Shown: positions 1-10,981, counted from the stretch's first letter. The stretch: 64,000 bases of DNA from Monomorium pharaonis (GCF_013373865.1 NC_050467.1:7277237-7341236), one strand, 5' to 3'. The notes: a model not told the origin generated them from the sequence alone. Translations and numbers: made by a program.

Positions 1-1012
1 TCATCATCCCACCATGGCTTAGAATTAAACTTTCCTTTATCTTTATTATTTTTGTTTTTAATGTTTACTATTTTATTGCCTTTACTGTCAAAAATTCTTA
101 CGTTGCCTTTTCCATCGAAAATTCTCGCTCCAGATGCCACTGCACAATCCAGAACTATTTCGGCCCATTTTTCATAGTAGGATGCTCCATTCAAGTCCGA
201 CATATTTAACATCTCCATTTCTTTGCCCACCAACTCAGTAAACCTGTCTTCTTCCAGATTCGTCAATGATAGTCTCCCTCGAGATATTGCAGCATTTGAT
301 TCGCCAGATCTCCGAATATTCTTGAAAGAATTCTTAATTGTAATAATTATGGGGATGTGGTCACTGCCGATTGAATCATCATAGGTCTCCCACAACAAAT
401 TCTGGCAAAAATCAACCGAAGCCAAGGAAATATCCGGAACACTGACATATCCATCATTTGCCGACAGTCTAGTTTGAGATCCATCATTCAAAATATATAA
501 AGGCGAATCATCAACAATCTCAGCCAGTATTTTCCCAGCCGAGCTTGTGATCGAAGAGCCCCATAGTTCGTTTTGGGCATTAAAGTCCCCACATATTACA
601 ATTCCATGACTTATGGCAAGCCCAGAAATTGATTCCAAAAACTGGGTCCACTTTCGTCTATTCATCCTAAAATCAGGAGGTCTATATAACGAAATAAGGA
701 TTGTTTTTTTTTTTTCAAGAAATCAAACCTGATCAAAGCAGCCGCATATTCAAAACCTATGTCTTCAGGTAACCTCAGATCAAAACTAACCGAATCATAT
801 TTATTATTAATTAGAATAGCCGTACCACCTCCCGATCTACCATTACCTCTGTCTGATCTATATGTAGTAAAGTTTTTAAAGTCGAAATTAACTCCAAGTT
901 ACAACCATGTCTCTTGTAGACATACCAAATCAAAGTTCAATAATACATTTGAGAATTCCTGTTTTTTCCCAGAGATGCCTCTGGCATTCCATTGTAGTAT
1001 TCTAATATCCAT
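1..1012 (-). pseudogene. Non-LTR retrotransposon ORF2, endonuclease part, decayed
   Basis: Reading the minus strand from an ATG at 1012, the translation is the apurinic-like endonuclease (EEP fold) that opens ORF2 of I/Jockey-type retrotransposons. It has the N-terminal LQWNARG motif and the QETW motif, then GDFNA near 575-590 and SDHIP near 355-375. The enzyme nicks target DNA to prime reverse transcription. The frame is broken by a stop at about 896-898, just after QETWL, and by a frame change at the A12 run at about 704-715. Reverse transcriptase would lie beyond the left edge of the window. This is a dead copy. The clade assignment (I or Jockey group) is from motif style only. Confidence 0.8.
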
Positions 1013-1061
1013 TTTTTTTTCTTTTTTATCAGGTATATCTGCAAGAGGAAAAGAAATCAAA

Positions 1062-1548
1062 TTATGGTTCCTTGAAAAGCTTAGATGCAATCATGTAATA
1101 ATTGAATTTGTTCCATTTTTCTTCCCTAGAACTATCCGAAGATAATAATCGATTAATATGAGAAAACAAGACATCTACGTCAATTGTCTGGTTATTAAGT
1201 AGTATCCCAGACGGTGGTAAGGCCACTTGACTCTGGGAAGGCAATAATCCCTGTCCATCCGCTGTATTACGAAATGCAGCTACCGAGATCAAGTGAATCC
1301 ACGCGTTTAAACCTCCCATCACGTATATCCTTATGACGATTGAATGAGCCTACTGAGTCCTGTGAGGGAGCCGCCTGAATGTTGTTTATGTTACTTAAAG
1401 AACGGTTAGGGATTCGATTTCTACATGTATTATCTATGTAACCCCCCCCCCCGGATATTTTCGTTGAGCCTCTTCTTGATCTATCGAGACCGCTCTACGC
1501 ACCATTTCATCTTGACCTTGGATCCTTCCCAATTCTAATCGCGAATTC
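1062..1548 (-). pseudogene. Non-LTR retrotransposon ORF1, C-terminal segment
   Basis: This is the part of ORF1 lying beyond the BEL insertion. Read on the minus strand from 1548, it continues in frame from the ORF1 zinc-knuckle segment that ends at 8914, once the BEL element and one AATTC copy are set aside. The frame stays open to about 1275. A second open frame (1322 down to 1062) takes over in the overlap and ends just before ORF2, so a frame change probably occurred between about 1450 and 1320. The G11 run (C run at about 1441-1451) is one candidate site. The role by family is RNA binding in the retrotransposon particle. Confidence 0.6.
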
Positions 1549-2457
1549 TGTTCGAGACTATAACAATCATTTTAGAGTTCTAACATTTCCTTTTATTGGC
1601 TCTGTTTTATCCGCGCGTAGTGAGAGCTCCTGACAGCTATCGAGCTCCGTGTAGTTCATTTCTTCGATGCACCGAGTCGCGCGGCGCTGTCACTAGCTCC
1701 TCACGCGCGCGATTTTCGTTTGGTCGCATCGCCAGTAACTATGCATCTTGGTAACTATGCAAATAAACAAGCCCAAAAAAGGGCACGTCCAAATCCATGC
1801 CCAAATAAGTCTCGATATCGGTTCCCTACCGCCCCTTTTCTCGCCTCCGATCGTAATTGTTTTACGATGCATAATTCTTCAGTCTCTCGCAGCCCGGCAC
1901 CGAAATCAGATCGTCCAGCAGATCTCTCCCGTCTTCCGCCTATCCTAGCTGCGGAGATTCACTTCCGCTTTTCCCTATCAATCGCGCCGTGATAGTGCGA
2001 GTGAATTATTAATTAATCCGCTCCGGCCAAGCAATTCTTAATTTTCATATCCGCGTGAATGTTGTAAGTGTATTATGTCCGTGCGCAGGTGACCGTATCT
2101 TTCCTGCGAACGTCCTCTGCCTCGCGCACAAGATCTCCGTCGGATCGCGCGCAAGATTTCCGGATTCGCGAGGGCCTCGATCTCGAGGCTCTGCAAGATT
2201 TCCGCGTCGATTAGGCAGCGCAATATCAGGGCGTATCAAGATATCCGACACAGTGTAAAAGATACGGTTCGCCCCTCGCTTCGAGCGTTCGTTTGTGGAA
2301 TCAATAAATTAAATGTGAGTGATATCTACGCCTACGCCTTATTCCTATCATCTCCCGTGAACCTCCCGCATTCCTGCCCACTCACTTCGCGTCTCTATCG
2401 GGACGGATCCCGGCAGTCCCTACGTGCGATCGCGTTTACCTCACGCACGCGCGAACA
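1549..2457 (+). repeat. 5' LTR of the BEL/Pao element
   Basis: 909 bp, TG...CA ends, matching 8005-8913 with about a dozen substitutions and no large indel. It should carry promoter and polyadenylation functions; AATAAA is present at about 2302-2310. Both ends are fixed by comparison with the 3' LTR and by the AATTC target duplication. Confidence 0.95.
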
Positions 2458-2461
2458 AATT

Positions 2462-2479
2462 TGGTCCTTCGAGCCGGAT
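2462..2479 (+). promoter_or_regulatory. Primer-binding site, tRNA-Tyr type
   Basis: The sequence tggtccttcgagccggat starts four bases after the 5' LTR. It is complementary to the 3' end of metazoan tRNA-Tyr (acceptor strand CGAAGGA plus CCA). It would prime minus-strand DNA synthesis. The tRNA match is from memory of tRNA sequences. Confidence 0.75.
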
Positions 2480-2550
2480 CGGAGTGATCTAAATTCGCGG
2501 TCACGCGGAGGTGATTTCAGTGATTTCCGTGATAATCCGTGTCGCTCACC

Positions 2551-2800
2551 ATGGCGGACATTCTTGAGAAGCAAAGAACGATCCAGAGGATGATCGAACG
2601 TGCCCTCGAGAACTTCAAAAAAATTGGAAAGGGCAATCTGACCACGGCGAAGATTCGTTCCCGCATCCTGCTTCTCAAGGACAATTGGAGCCAATTCGTG
2701 ACTGGGCATGCTGCCTTGAAGGAAGCAATTCCCAAGGTCAAACGAGAGGAGTTCCCGTACTTCATCGAGGACCAGTTCGAGAGAGCCCAGGATGCCTACC
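2551..2800 (+). pseudogene. BEL gag N-terminus, out of frame with gag-pol
   Basis: The frame starts at an ATG in good context (accATGG) and encodes about 80 residues of a charged helical gag N-terminus: EKQRTIQRM, then an NWSQF-type segment, then EDQFERA. Coding sense passes from this frame to that of the long gag-pol ORF at about 2785-2805. The amino-terminal gag of related elements is continuous across this point, so a small indel is the simplest explanation. A natural frameshift site is less likely because no slippery run is present. It overlaps the start of the downstream ORF. Confidence 0.7.
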
Positions 2801-5800
2801 GCGCTGGACTACATGGCGGATTGCTTAGAGGAGCTCGAGCCAACTGTGAGTCCGAACCATTCAAGCACCTTTTATGTCGACCGACGTCAGGATGCGCCCG
2901 CGACTGCCTCCGCGTTTTCGTTGCAGCATCTCCCTCCCATTCAATTACCGCCGTTCGATGGTAAACCCGACGAATGGGCACAGTTCCGCGATCGGTTTAC
3001 TACGCTGATTCGCGACAATAAAGACTTGAATGATTTCGCTCGCATGCACTTCCTATCTTCGTGTTTAAAAGGCCGCGCCGCAGAATGTAATACGCATCTT
3101 CCGATTACCGCGGAGAATTTTGAAATCGCGTGGGCCGCGTTAACTTCACGATACGAGAACAAGCGGCGCACACTTAACGTTCATCTCTCCGCTCTGCTCG
3201 GTCTTTCTAGCGTACCGCGTGAATCGGCTTCCGAGTTGCGATCTTTATATGATAAGGTTAGGGCCGCTCTAAAATCCTTCGCGAATTTGGATCGCAATAC
3301 CGACAACCTCTGGAACGATATGCTCGTGTATCTTGTCACGCAGAAACTCGATCCGATCACGCGGAAGGCTTGGAATCTACAGGAAAGCGGTCGCGACGAT
3401 CCGTCCACGTATGACGCTCTTGAACGCTTTCTCGAACATCGCATTCGCGCATTGGAAAACAACGCAATCGGCGCCCCCGTGAAGCCCGGTGCAAAAACCG
3501 CTCCCTCCGATCGCGTCCACGTTGCTACCGCGTCAGCGAACGTGCCGCCAAAATGCCCGCTATGCGACACGCCTCATTATCTAAATTCCTGCGTTAAGTT
3601 TAAAAAAAAGAATCCGAATCAACGTCGAGAAATGGTGAAGCAGCAAAAACGTTGTTTCAATTGCTTGAGCGAGAAGCATACAGTTATGTCTTGCAAAAGT
3701 AAATTCTCATGTCGAGTTTGCAAGAAACGGCATCATTCGCTTCTCCATCTCGATTCGGATTCTTCTTCCAGCGCCCCCAAAGCGGCATCACCTAGTTGCT
3801 CGTTGTCTGTCGCTCCGGCTGAAAAACCCGAGGTGAGTTCTCTTACCGCTTCGACCGCGCCGCGACGTCGAACGCATGTGCTCCTCGCGACCGCGTGGGT
3901 AACGGTGCGGACGCCGTCGGGCCGCACCGCCGTCGTGCGAGCCCTGCTCGACCAAGGCTCCGAAATGACCTTTATTTCTGAGTCGTTAGCGCAACTCCTG
4001 CGAGCAAAACGCCGTCGCATGCCCATCTCCGTCACCGCCGTCGGTGGTGTACACGCCGGCACTGTTAAACATGCGACACAAATATTTATTTCCCCGCGTA
4101 ACGCTTCTACTCCGGCTTATTCAATTGACGCGCTCATTCTCGGCTCGTTAACCACTTACGTGCCAAAGCGCGGTGTAGACATTTCGGCGTTCACGCATCT
4201 TTCGGATTTATCGTGGGCCGACCCGGATCCGACAAGTTTCGATCCTATTAGTATTATCATTGGGGCTGATCTATACAGCACTTTACTTCGTGGCGGCTTC
4301 CGCCAGGGAGACGTCGGCCAGCCGATCGCCCAAAACTCCGTTCTTGGCTGGATTATTTCCGGACCGATTGATTTTCCCGCGACGAGATCCCCGTCGCCTT
4401 CATCCGTACAGAGCTTTCACGCCAGTATCTCCACACACCAAATTTCGTGTTCTCCTGCTCTCGAGGATGAGTTTCGTCGTTTTTGGGAAGTCGAGGAACT
4501 TCCACGCCAATCTATTCTCTCGCCGCAAGAGAGACAATGCGAAATGCATTTCCGAGAGACGCATTCTCGCGATTCCGATGGGCGATATATCGTTCGCCTT
4601 CCGTTTAAATCCCCTCCCCCTCTCGATATCGGAGCGTCGCGTCTCCAAGCCGAGCGTATGTTAAACACGTTAACGCGGCGATTTAAAAACAATTCTGTAT
4701 TGGCAATCGAATATCGAAACTTTCTCGCGGAATATGAACGTCTTGATCACATGCGACCTTCGCCTCAACCGCAGAGCGAAACCATGCAGTGTGTTTACAT
4801 TCCGCATCACGGGGTAATCCGAGAAAATAACGCTACCACCCCTCTCCGCGTTGTGTTCAATGCATCAAGCGCCACTTCCAACGGGTCTTCGTTAAACGAC
4901 CAGTTACTCGCCGGTCCAAAATTACAAACCGACATCACGTCAATTTTATTGCAATGGCGACGATACCAATTTGTCTATTCCTCCGATATCGCGAAGATGT
5001 ATCGCCAAATTCGCATCGATCAACGCGATGTCGATTACCAACGCATTCTATGGAATGCAACACCGCATGAACCGCCTACTGACTACCAGCTGTTAACAGT
5101 CACGTACGGTATGTCCTGCGCGCCCTTCCTCGCCCTTCGCGTTTTGAAACAGCTCGTCGACGACGAAGGTCACCGATTTCCGCTCTCGGTATCTATTCTA
5201 CGCGAGAACATTTACATCGACGATATTCTATTCGGCGCAGACAACGCGGAGTTCATTCGACAAGCGCGAGACCAAGTAATCGCTCTCCTGAAATGCGGCG
5301 GATTTGAATTAAGAAAATGGGCAAGTAATTCGCCCGCTCTCCTCGCGGATCTTGATCCCGCTACTCTGAGTTCGGCAGGCAAAAAGCCCTTTTCCCCTGA
5401 CGAACAAATCAAAGTTCTCGGTATCGGTTGGAATCCTACTACCGATATCTTTGAATTCAGCATCGCACTTTCGCACCCCGTTCCATCCAGCAAACGTGCC
5501 ATTCTGTCCGCTATTGCAAAACTGTACGACCCTCTCGGATGGGTCACTCCAGTAATTATAACCGCGAAAATTTTTATGCAGCAATTATGGCGACAGAAAT
5601 TAGATTGGGATGATACGCTTCCCCCCACCCTGTTATCTAGGTGGGAAGATATTTATTCTCGGTTCGGGCATTTAAAAAATTTGCAAATTTCGCGATGGTT
5701 CGGACTCGGATCGGACGTGGAGTCCGCTGAAATACACGGTTTCGCCGACGCGTCGAACACTGCTTACGCTGCTGCCGTGTATCTCAAAGTTGTTTCGTCG

Positions 5801-7801
5801 GGACATACTACAATTTCCTTGCTAGTCGGTAAATCAAAGGTCGCGCCGTTAAAACCGCTAAGCGTGCCACGATTAGAATTATCCGCTGCGTTACTCCTTG
5901 CTCGACTTGTCGATTTCGTGCGCGAATCACCCGGTTACAGCCATCTTCCGTACTTTTGTTGGACGGACTCCACGATCGTCCTCGCGTGGGTGACTCAGCA
6001 TCCGTCGCGATGGAAGACATTTGTTGCCAATCGCGTGAATGAAATTCAGTCTCGTCTTCCAAACGGGAAGTGGCAGCACGTCTCGACAGAAGACAATCCC
6101 GCGGATTGTGCTTCGCGCGGCCTACTCGGCAACGAAATCGTCAGTCACGACTTGTGGTGGCACGGACCATCTTGGCTGCGCCTTGATGCTCCCGCATGGC
6201 CTTGCTCCGACGCCCGACTACCTCCGCAAGCTCCATTGGAGGAAAAGGTCATAGCCTTGCAATGTTCTCCACCGATGGACACTTGGGATCTCTCGACGCG
6301 ATATTCCTCATGGCCTAAATTAATACGCGTCACCGTCTATATATTGAAGTTCGTACGCTTATGCCGCCGCTCCGGTTCTAACGACAATTCCTTGTCATCC
6401 TCTTCAAAACCGCTTATTATTTCCGCATCGGATTGCAACGATGCACGAATATTTTGGTTAAAAAAGATTCAATCGAGCACATTTCCGGCTGAAATACATT
6501 CTCTGGCCAACCATCATCCCCTCTCGTCTAAATGCTCAATTCTCGATCTACGGCCGTTCCTTGATAAGGACGGAATTCTACGCGTGGGTGGGCGGTTGGC
6601 TAAGGCCCCCCTGTCATTTTCTGTTCGGCATCCGATTCTCCTGGCGACCCATCCATTGGTGTCGCTGATTGTAACTCAGGCTCATCTACGGGCATTACAT
6701 GCCGGACCTCAGCTCACGATAAGTTTGTTACGTCGCGATTTCTGGATTCTCCGCGCTCGTAACATCGTAAGATCCATAATTCATAACTGTGTCGTATGTA
6801 CGCGCGAATGCGCCGCGATTCCTACCCAACTAATGGGCGACCTTCCCGAGGCTCGTGTGTCGGCATCTGCTCGCAGTTTTTTGCATTGCGGGGTAGATTA
6901 TGCTGGTCCCGTGCAGATTCGCGCTTCTGCGGGTCGAGGCATTACATCGCGTAAAGCCTATATCGCCCTTTTCATTTGTCTAGCGACCAGAGCGATACAT
7001 TTAGAGCTAGTCGGAGATTACTCCACCTCGGCTTTTTCAAACGCCTTTTCCCGTTTTTGCGCACGTCGCGGCCTTCCCCAAGCCATGTATTCTGATAACG
7101 GAACAACGTTTGTCGGAGCTGATCGCGAGATGACCAAAGCGTACAGAGCGGCTGTGGGCGATCCTAATTTTTTAAATTTAACCGCATCTGATAATATAAC
7201 GTGGAATTTCATTCCACCATCTGCTCCGCACTTCGGCGGCTTGTGGGAGGCCGGCGTGCGAAGCGTTAAAAACCATTTGCGTCGCGTGTTAGGCACTCAT
7301 AGGCTCACCTTCGAGGAATTCACCACTTTGTTATGCAGGATCGAAGCCTGCTTAAATTCACGTCCGATCGCGCCTCTTTCGAACACGCTAAACAATTACG
7401 AATGTTTAACTCCGGGTCATTTTTTGGTCGGATCCGCTCTGATTGTAAATCCGGAACCATCGCTTCTTCAACTCAACGAGAACCGCCTTTCGCGATGGCA
7501 ACTCGTGCGACACATCACCGAGCGATTCTGGAAATTATGGTATAATGATTACGTTACCACATTACAACAACGAACAAAATGGCGACAAGTCCAGCCACAA
7601 ATTCAGGTCGGTCAACTCGTTCTCTTACGAAACTCCATGTTACCTCCATGTAAGTGGGAGCTTGGCCGAGTGACACAGTGTCACGCTGGTTCCGACGGAT
7701 TAGTTCGTGTGGTTACTGTCAAAACAGCCACGTCCGAGTATCAACGACCTATCGTTAAACTGTGCGTTCTCCCGATCGATAGCGAGGCGTCGAGCAACTA
7801 A
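2792..7801 (+). CDS. BEL/Pao gag-pol polyprotein
   Basis: One 1669-codon frame. Gag occupies roughly the first 250 residues, followed by cysteine/histidine knuckles (about residues 254-315, including a CxxC...H...C cluster). The aspartic protease has its LLDQGS motif near 383. The reverse transcriptase has YIDD near 808, with the peptidase A17/DUF1758-type regions usual in BEL elements. RNase H begins near FADAS at about 984. The integrase has an HHCC zinc region near 1303 and a D,D,E core at about 1367, 1433 and 1485 (VDYAG, SDNGTTF, GGLWEAGV), then a DUF5641-like C-terminus. It makes the proteins that copy and insert the element. No internal stop is present. The ATG at 2792 is only the first one after the gag frame change, so the true N-terminus lies in the preceding frame from 2551. 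Confidence 0.93.
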   Translation: MPTALDYMADCLEELEPTVSPNHSSTFYVDRRQDAPATASAFSLQHLPPIQLPPFDGKPDEWAQFRDRFTTLIRDNKDLNDFARMHFLSSCLKGRAAECNTHLPITAENFEIAWAALTSRYENKRRTLNVHLSALLGLSSVPRESASELRSLYDKVRAALKSFANLDRNTDNLWNDMLVYLVTQKLDPITRKAWNLQESGRDDPSTYDALERFLEHRIRALENNAIGAPVKPGAKTAPSDRVHVATASANVPPKCPLCDTPHYLNSCVKFKKKNPNQRREMVKQQKRCFNCLSEKHTVMSCKSKFSCRVCKKRHHSLLHLDSDSSSSAPKAASPSCSLSVAPAEKPEVSSLTASTAPRRRTHVLLATAWVTVRTPSGRTAVVRALLDQGSEMTFISESLAQLLRAKRRRMPISVTAVGGVHAGTVKHATQIFISPRNASTPAYSIDALILGSLTTYVPKRGVDISAFTHLSDLSWADPDPTSFDPISIIIGADLYSTLLRGGFRQGDVGQPIAQNSVLGWIISGPIDFPATRSPSPSSVQSFHASISTHQISCSPALEDEFRRFWEVEELPRQSILSPQERQCEMHFRETHSRDSDGRYIVRLPFKSPPPLDIGASRLQAERMLNTLTRRFKNNSVLAIEYRNFLAEYERLDHMRPSPQPQSETMQCVYIPHHGVIRENNATTPLRVVFNASSATSNGSSLNDQLLAGPKLQTDITSILLQWRRYQFVYSSDIAKMYRQIRIDQRDVDYQRILWNATPHEPPTDYQLLTVTYGMSCAPFLALRVLKQLVDDEGHRFPLSVSILRENIYIDDILFGADNAEFIRQARDQVIALLKCGGFELRKWASNSPALLADLDPATLSSAGKKPFSPDEQIKVLGIGWNPTTDIFEFSIALSHPVPSSKRAILSAIAKLYDPLGWVTPVIITAKIFMQQLWRQKLDWDDTLPPTLLSRWEDIYSRFGHLKNLQISRWFGLGSDVESAEIHGFADASNTAYAAAVYLKVVSSGHTTISLLVGKSKVAPLKPLSVPRLELSAALLLARLVDFVRESPGYSHLPYFCWTDSTIVLAWVTQHPSRWKTFVANRVNEIQSRLPNGKWQHVSTEDNPADCASRGLLGNEIVSHDLWWHGPSWLRLDAPAWPCSDARLPPQAPLEEKVIALQCSPPMDTWDLSTRYSSWPKLIRVTVYILKFVRLCRRSGSNDNSLSSSSKPLIISASDCNDARIFWLKKIQSSTFPAEIHSLANHHPLSSKCSILDLRPFLDKDGILRVGGRLAKAPLSFSVRHPILLATHPLVSLIVTQAHLRALHAGPQLTISLLRRDFWILRARNIVRSIIHNCVVCTRECAAIPTQLMGDLPEARVSASARSFLHCGVDYAGPVQIRASAGRGITSRKAYIALFICLATRAIHLELVGDYSTSAFSNAFSRFCARRGLPQAMYSDNGTTFVGADREMTKAYRAAVGDPNFLNLTASDNITWNFIPPSAPHFGGLWEAGVRSVKNHLRRVLGTHRLTFEEFTTLLCRIEACLNSRPIAPLSNTLNNYECLTPGHFLVGSALIVNPEPSLLQLNENRLSRWQLVRHITERFWKLWYNDYVTTLQQRTKWRQVQPQIQVGQLVLLRNSMLPPCKWELGRVTQCHAGSDGLVRVVTVKTATSEYQRPIVKLCVLPIDSEASSN

Positions 7802-7990
7802 ATGCGTTTTTTAATTTATTAGTTCTGTTAGTTTCTAAGTTCGATTTAAGCGTTCTCCGATCAATTCTATGTTACTTGTTTTATACGCGTTTATTCATGT
7901 AATTCCTACTGTATTGCGTCATGGCGGGCGGAAGGGAACTCCGCAATTTCGTTTTGCTGTAACGACGTTTCGGAATTAACCACTTAATTC

Positions 7991-8004
7991 CGAGGCGGGC
8001 GGTA
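7991..8004 (+). promoter_or_regulatory. Polypurine tract candidate
   Basis: The purine-rich stretch cgaggcgggcggta directly precedes the 3' LTR, the position where plus-strand DNA synthesis is primed. A similar GGCGGGCGG motif occurs near 7922-7932 and may be a second initiation site. Confidence 0.5.
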
Positions 8005-8913
8005 TGTTCGAGACTATAACAATCATTTTAGAGTTCTAACATTTCCTTTTATTGGCTCTGTTTTATCCGCGCGTAGTGAGAGCTCCTGACAGCTATCAAG
8101 CTCCGTGTAGTTCATTTCTTCGATTCACCGAGTCGCGCGGCGCTGTCACTAGCTCCTCACGCGCGCGATTTTCGTTTGGTCGCATCGCCAGTAACTATGC
8201 ATCTTGGTAACTATGCAAATAAACAAGCCCAAAAAAGGGCACGTCCAAATCCATGCCCAAATAAGTCTCGATATCGGTTCCCTACCGCCCCTTTTCTCGC
8301 CTCCGATCGTAATTGTTTTACGATGCATAATTCTTCAGTCTCTCGCAGCCCGGCACCGAAATCAGATCGTCCAGCAGATCTCTCCCGTCTTCCGCCTATC
8401 CTAGCTGCGGGGATTCACTTCCGCTTTTCCCTATCAGTCGCGCCGTGATAGTGCGAGTAAATTATTAATTAATCCGCTCCGGCCAAGCAATTCTTAATTT
8501 TCATATCCGCGTGAATGTTGTAAGTGTATTACGTCCGTGCGCAGGTGACCGTATCTTTCCCGCGAACGTCCTCTGCCTCGCGTACAAGATCTCCGTCGGA
8601 TCGCGCGCAAGATTTCCGGATTCGCGAGGGCCTTGATCTCGAGGCTCTGCAAGATTTCCGCGTCGATTAGGCAGCGCAATATCAGGGCGTATCAAGATAT
8701 CCGACACAGTGTAAAAGATACGGTTCGCCCCTCGCTTCGAGCGTTCGTTTGTGGAATCAATAAATTAAGTGTAAGTGATATCTACGCCTACGCCTTATTC
8801 CTATCACCTCCCGTGAACCTCCCGCATTTCTGCCCACTCACTTCGCGTCTCTATCGGGACGGATCCCGGCAGTCCCTACGTGCGATCGCGTGTACCTCAC
8901 GCACGCGCGAACA
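8005..8913 (+). repeat. 3' LTR of the BEL/Pao element
   Basis: Matches the 5' LTR end to end. It is followed by AATTC (8914-8918), the target-site duplication. ORFs inside it are shadows repeated in both LTRs. Confidence 0.95.
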
Positions 8914-10000
8914 AATTCCATCCTGCATAAACCTGGGACCTAAACAACTGACCTATCTGAGAGACATCAGAGATATTTCTATTTTTTATAATTCTTCTAG
9001 CTCTAAAATTCGAGCAATTTACATATGCCATCACATGTGCTATCAAATTTTGGTATTGAAATGAGGGACAGGATCTTTCAAAGGGACTATGTGGACCCCC
9101 ACAGTTGACGCATTTATATGTGTCCCTGCTACATTCCTCTATAGGATGATCCTTTCTGCATCTAGAACATCTTACGTTCCCTCTACACATTCTATCTGAG
9201 TGGCCCCAACGGCAACATTTGGTGCACTTCCTTGGTTTATTAATAAACGGGAGTACTGTATGCTTATATCTATATATATATATATATATATATACATACA
9301 AATTCAGGTAGAAGGCTAGTTTCAAAAGTGATCTTAACACTACTTGATGGTTTAAGAGAATTATTATTCCTTCGATCTAAGAATTTTAATCTTTCGACCT
9401 TTGTTATTTTGAAAGAATTGTTATTATTAGGAAATTCTATCCCCTCTAGTATATCCGTTTCTGAAAGGTCGGGAGAAACATCCTTAATTATTCCTGTTCT
9501 GAAGATCTTAAAATTGGGAATATAAGCAAACCAATCCTCAGGAATCAACTCCTTGTGGTCTAGGAAACTATTAGCCTCCTTCATTGTTCTAAAATCTATA
9601 CTAATTAATTTTTTCCTCTTCCTACTGAAGTTCAGAATGTTATTGTATATATATTTATACTTGGATTCCATTTTCTTTTTGTATAATTTCTGACCAATAG
9701 TATTTGGATGGAGATTACCTATATTATTCTCTGAACCTATATCCTGAGATTCTATAAAGACCAGATATGGACCCTCATTTTCCACCAAATATCGATTATT
9801 TTGTTGGTTTTTAATATATTTTATCCTTGCAGGTTCCTCCATGTTATTATGGGAACCCCGCATGGGAATATCTGCATCACTAGGCTCCAGGATTGTAGTA
9901 ACTATAACTTTCCGCTCGTATTCACTAGGGAATGTATCGACTAAAGATTGTTGAGATTGTTGAGATAACGAGTATTCCTGGGTACCAGTGAATTTATTGG
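8914..10000 (-). pseudogene. Non-LTR retrotransposon ORF1, middle segment with zinc knuckles
   Basis: Read on the minus strand, this encodes most of ORF1: a polar N-terminal region, an RRM-like or linker region with IIKDVSPDLSETDI (about 9430-9480), then three CCHC-type knuckles (9090-9235; CxxC..H..C pattern repeated) typical of I/Jockey/R-type ORF1 proteins that coat the RNA. A (TA)n run at 9271-9293 lies in the reading frame and separates the two open frames, so slippage of the microsatellite probably broke the gene. The segment is bounded by a solo LTR upstream and by the BEL element downstream. Confidence 0.75.
9271..9293. repeat. (TA)n microsatellite inside ORF1
   Basis: A run of alternating TA that reads as an Ile-Tyr repeat and joins the two frames of ORF1. 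It is likely the cause of the local frame break. Confidence 0.8.
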
Positions 10001-10843
10001 TGTTGTGGGCAGGAAAAAACAAGCGATTTTAATATTTGACTTTATAAGACAACGCTTACTAACAGAGACGTTCTCAGAATCCGAATACGTTTTGTTAAGG
10101 ATCGTACTTTCTTTCACCGCAGTCTTCGAGCATCTGTCCCCGAAAATCGCCACGTCCCACGCAAGGGCTCGTTCGATTTGCTAACGCAATATCCCCTCTC
10201 CCGGCTCACACACACTCAAGCCTGATGATGTTTTAGGCGTGGAGGAGGGGCTTTCGGTCAATTTTCTTGACATTTCTACCCCTCCTTCGGTTTTTTGTGA
10301 GTCGCGCCGCCGATGTCTCTGTAGCCTGAACGGCCCCGGGTTCCCCCTTGGAGTCCCCGTGCACGCTTTCGACCTTCACCACCGAGTTTATTAAACCCAC
10401 GAGGTCGTTGATTGCAAAAATGGCTTGATGGCCATGAGTCCATGCGACTCGTGCCAAGAGACATCGGACAGCTTCCTTGTCAATCATCAAAAATGTCTTT
10501 TGAAACCGTGAACACTGTCCCTTCTTCACGCCTTTACAATGCATTGCTTCTCACAGCTCTCCCGCATTCACCATCCAATCGTTCTCTCGTAACGCATATA
10601 TATTAACAATAAGTTAACTATTCTATTCCGTACACACGCTACGTACATACGTCAATTAAATCCACGATTTAATTAACGCAACACGCTTACAACTAAGGAA
10701 AACTATTATTTACAAACAAAAAATAATCTAACGAAGGAAATCTCTCACTCAAAGAATATGTTTCTTACTCTAATACAAACAAAATAAATCTAATTCTAAT
10801 TAACCTAACTATCTTATATTTCGAACCAATTTCTCCCGTAACA
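10001..10843 (-). mobile_element. Solo LTR inserted in ORF1
   Basis: The 843-bp segment has TG...CA ends and is flanked by a perfect 5-bp duplication ATTGG (9996-10000 and 10844-10848). On the minus strand it begins TGTTACGGGAG, a common LTR start. It carries no internal coding region and only one copy is present, so it is a solo LTR left after recombination. The ORF1 frame on either side becomes continuous if the segment and one duplication copy are set aside, which confirms the boundaries. ORFs within it, such as 10233-10544, have no recognisable content. Confidence 0.88.
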
Positions 10844-10981
10844 ATTGGGTTCTTTAATAGACGGGAATACGATTTTATTTTTTTGATTCTTGGGAATTTC
10901 CATATCTGCTCTTCCAGAATTCGATGGTTTCTGATTTGAAGAAGCTTTTTTGTTAGCCAGTCTAACGCTACTCTTAGACAT
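10844..10981 (-). pseudogene. Non-LTR retrotransposon ORF1, N-terminal segment
   Basis: From the ATG at 10979-10981 the minus strand encodes about 45 lysine- and serine-rich residues beginning MSKSSVRLANKK, a basic start typical of ORF1 proteins. They run straight into the solo LTR. The open frame continues on its far side. The 5' UTR of the element should lie just right of 10981. Confidence 0.7.

Larger units (their letters stand above)
1549..8913 (+). mobile_element. BEL/Pao LTR retrotransposon, nearly full length
   Basis: The element is bounded by two ~909-bp direct LTRs that start TGTTCGAGAC and end GCGCGAACA. It is flanked by a 5-bp duplication AATTC (1544-1548 and 8914-8918). Internal order is primer-binding site, gag, aspartic protease, reverse transcriptase, RNase H, integrase and a purine-rich tract, which is the BEL/Pao order. 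By eye the LTRs differ at roughly 14 positions (about 1.5%), so the insertion is recent. The only clear break is a frame change early in gag. It sits inside an older non-LTR element of opposite orientation. Confidence 0.95.

Noticed and set aside
1720..1992. 90-codon ORF repeated at 8176-8448
   Set aside because: It lies in both LTRs of the BEL element and has no known LTR-encoded function.
5212..5628. Minus-strand ORF of 138 codons inside BEL pol
   Set aside because: It is a shadow of the reverse transcriptase frame on the opposite strand.
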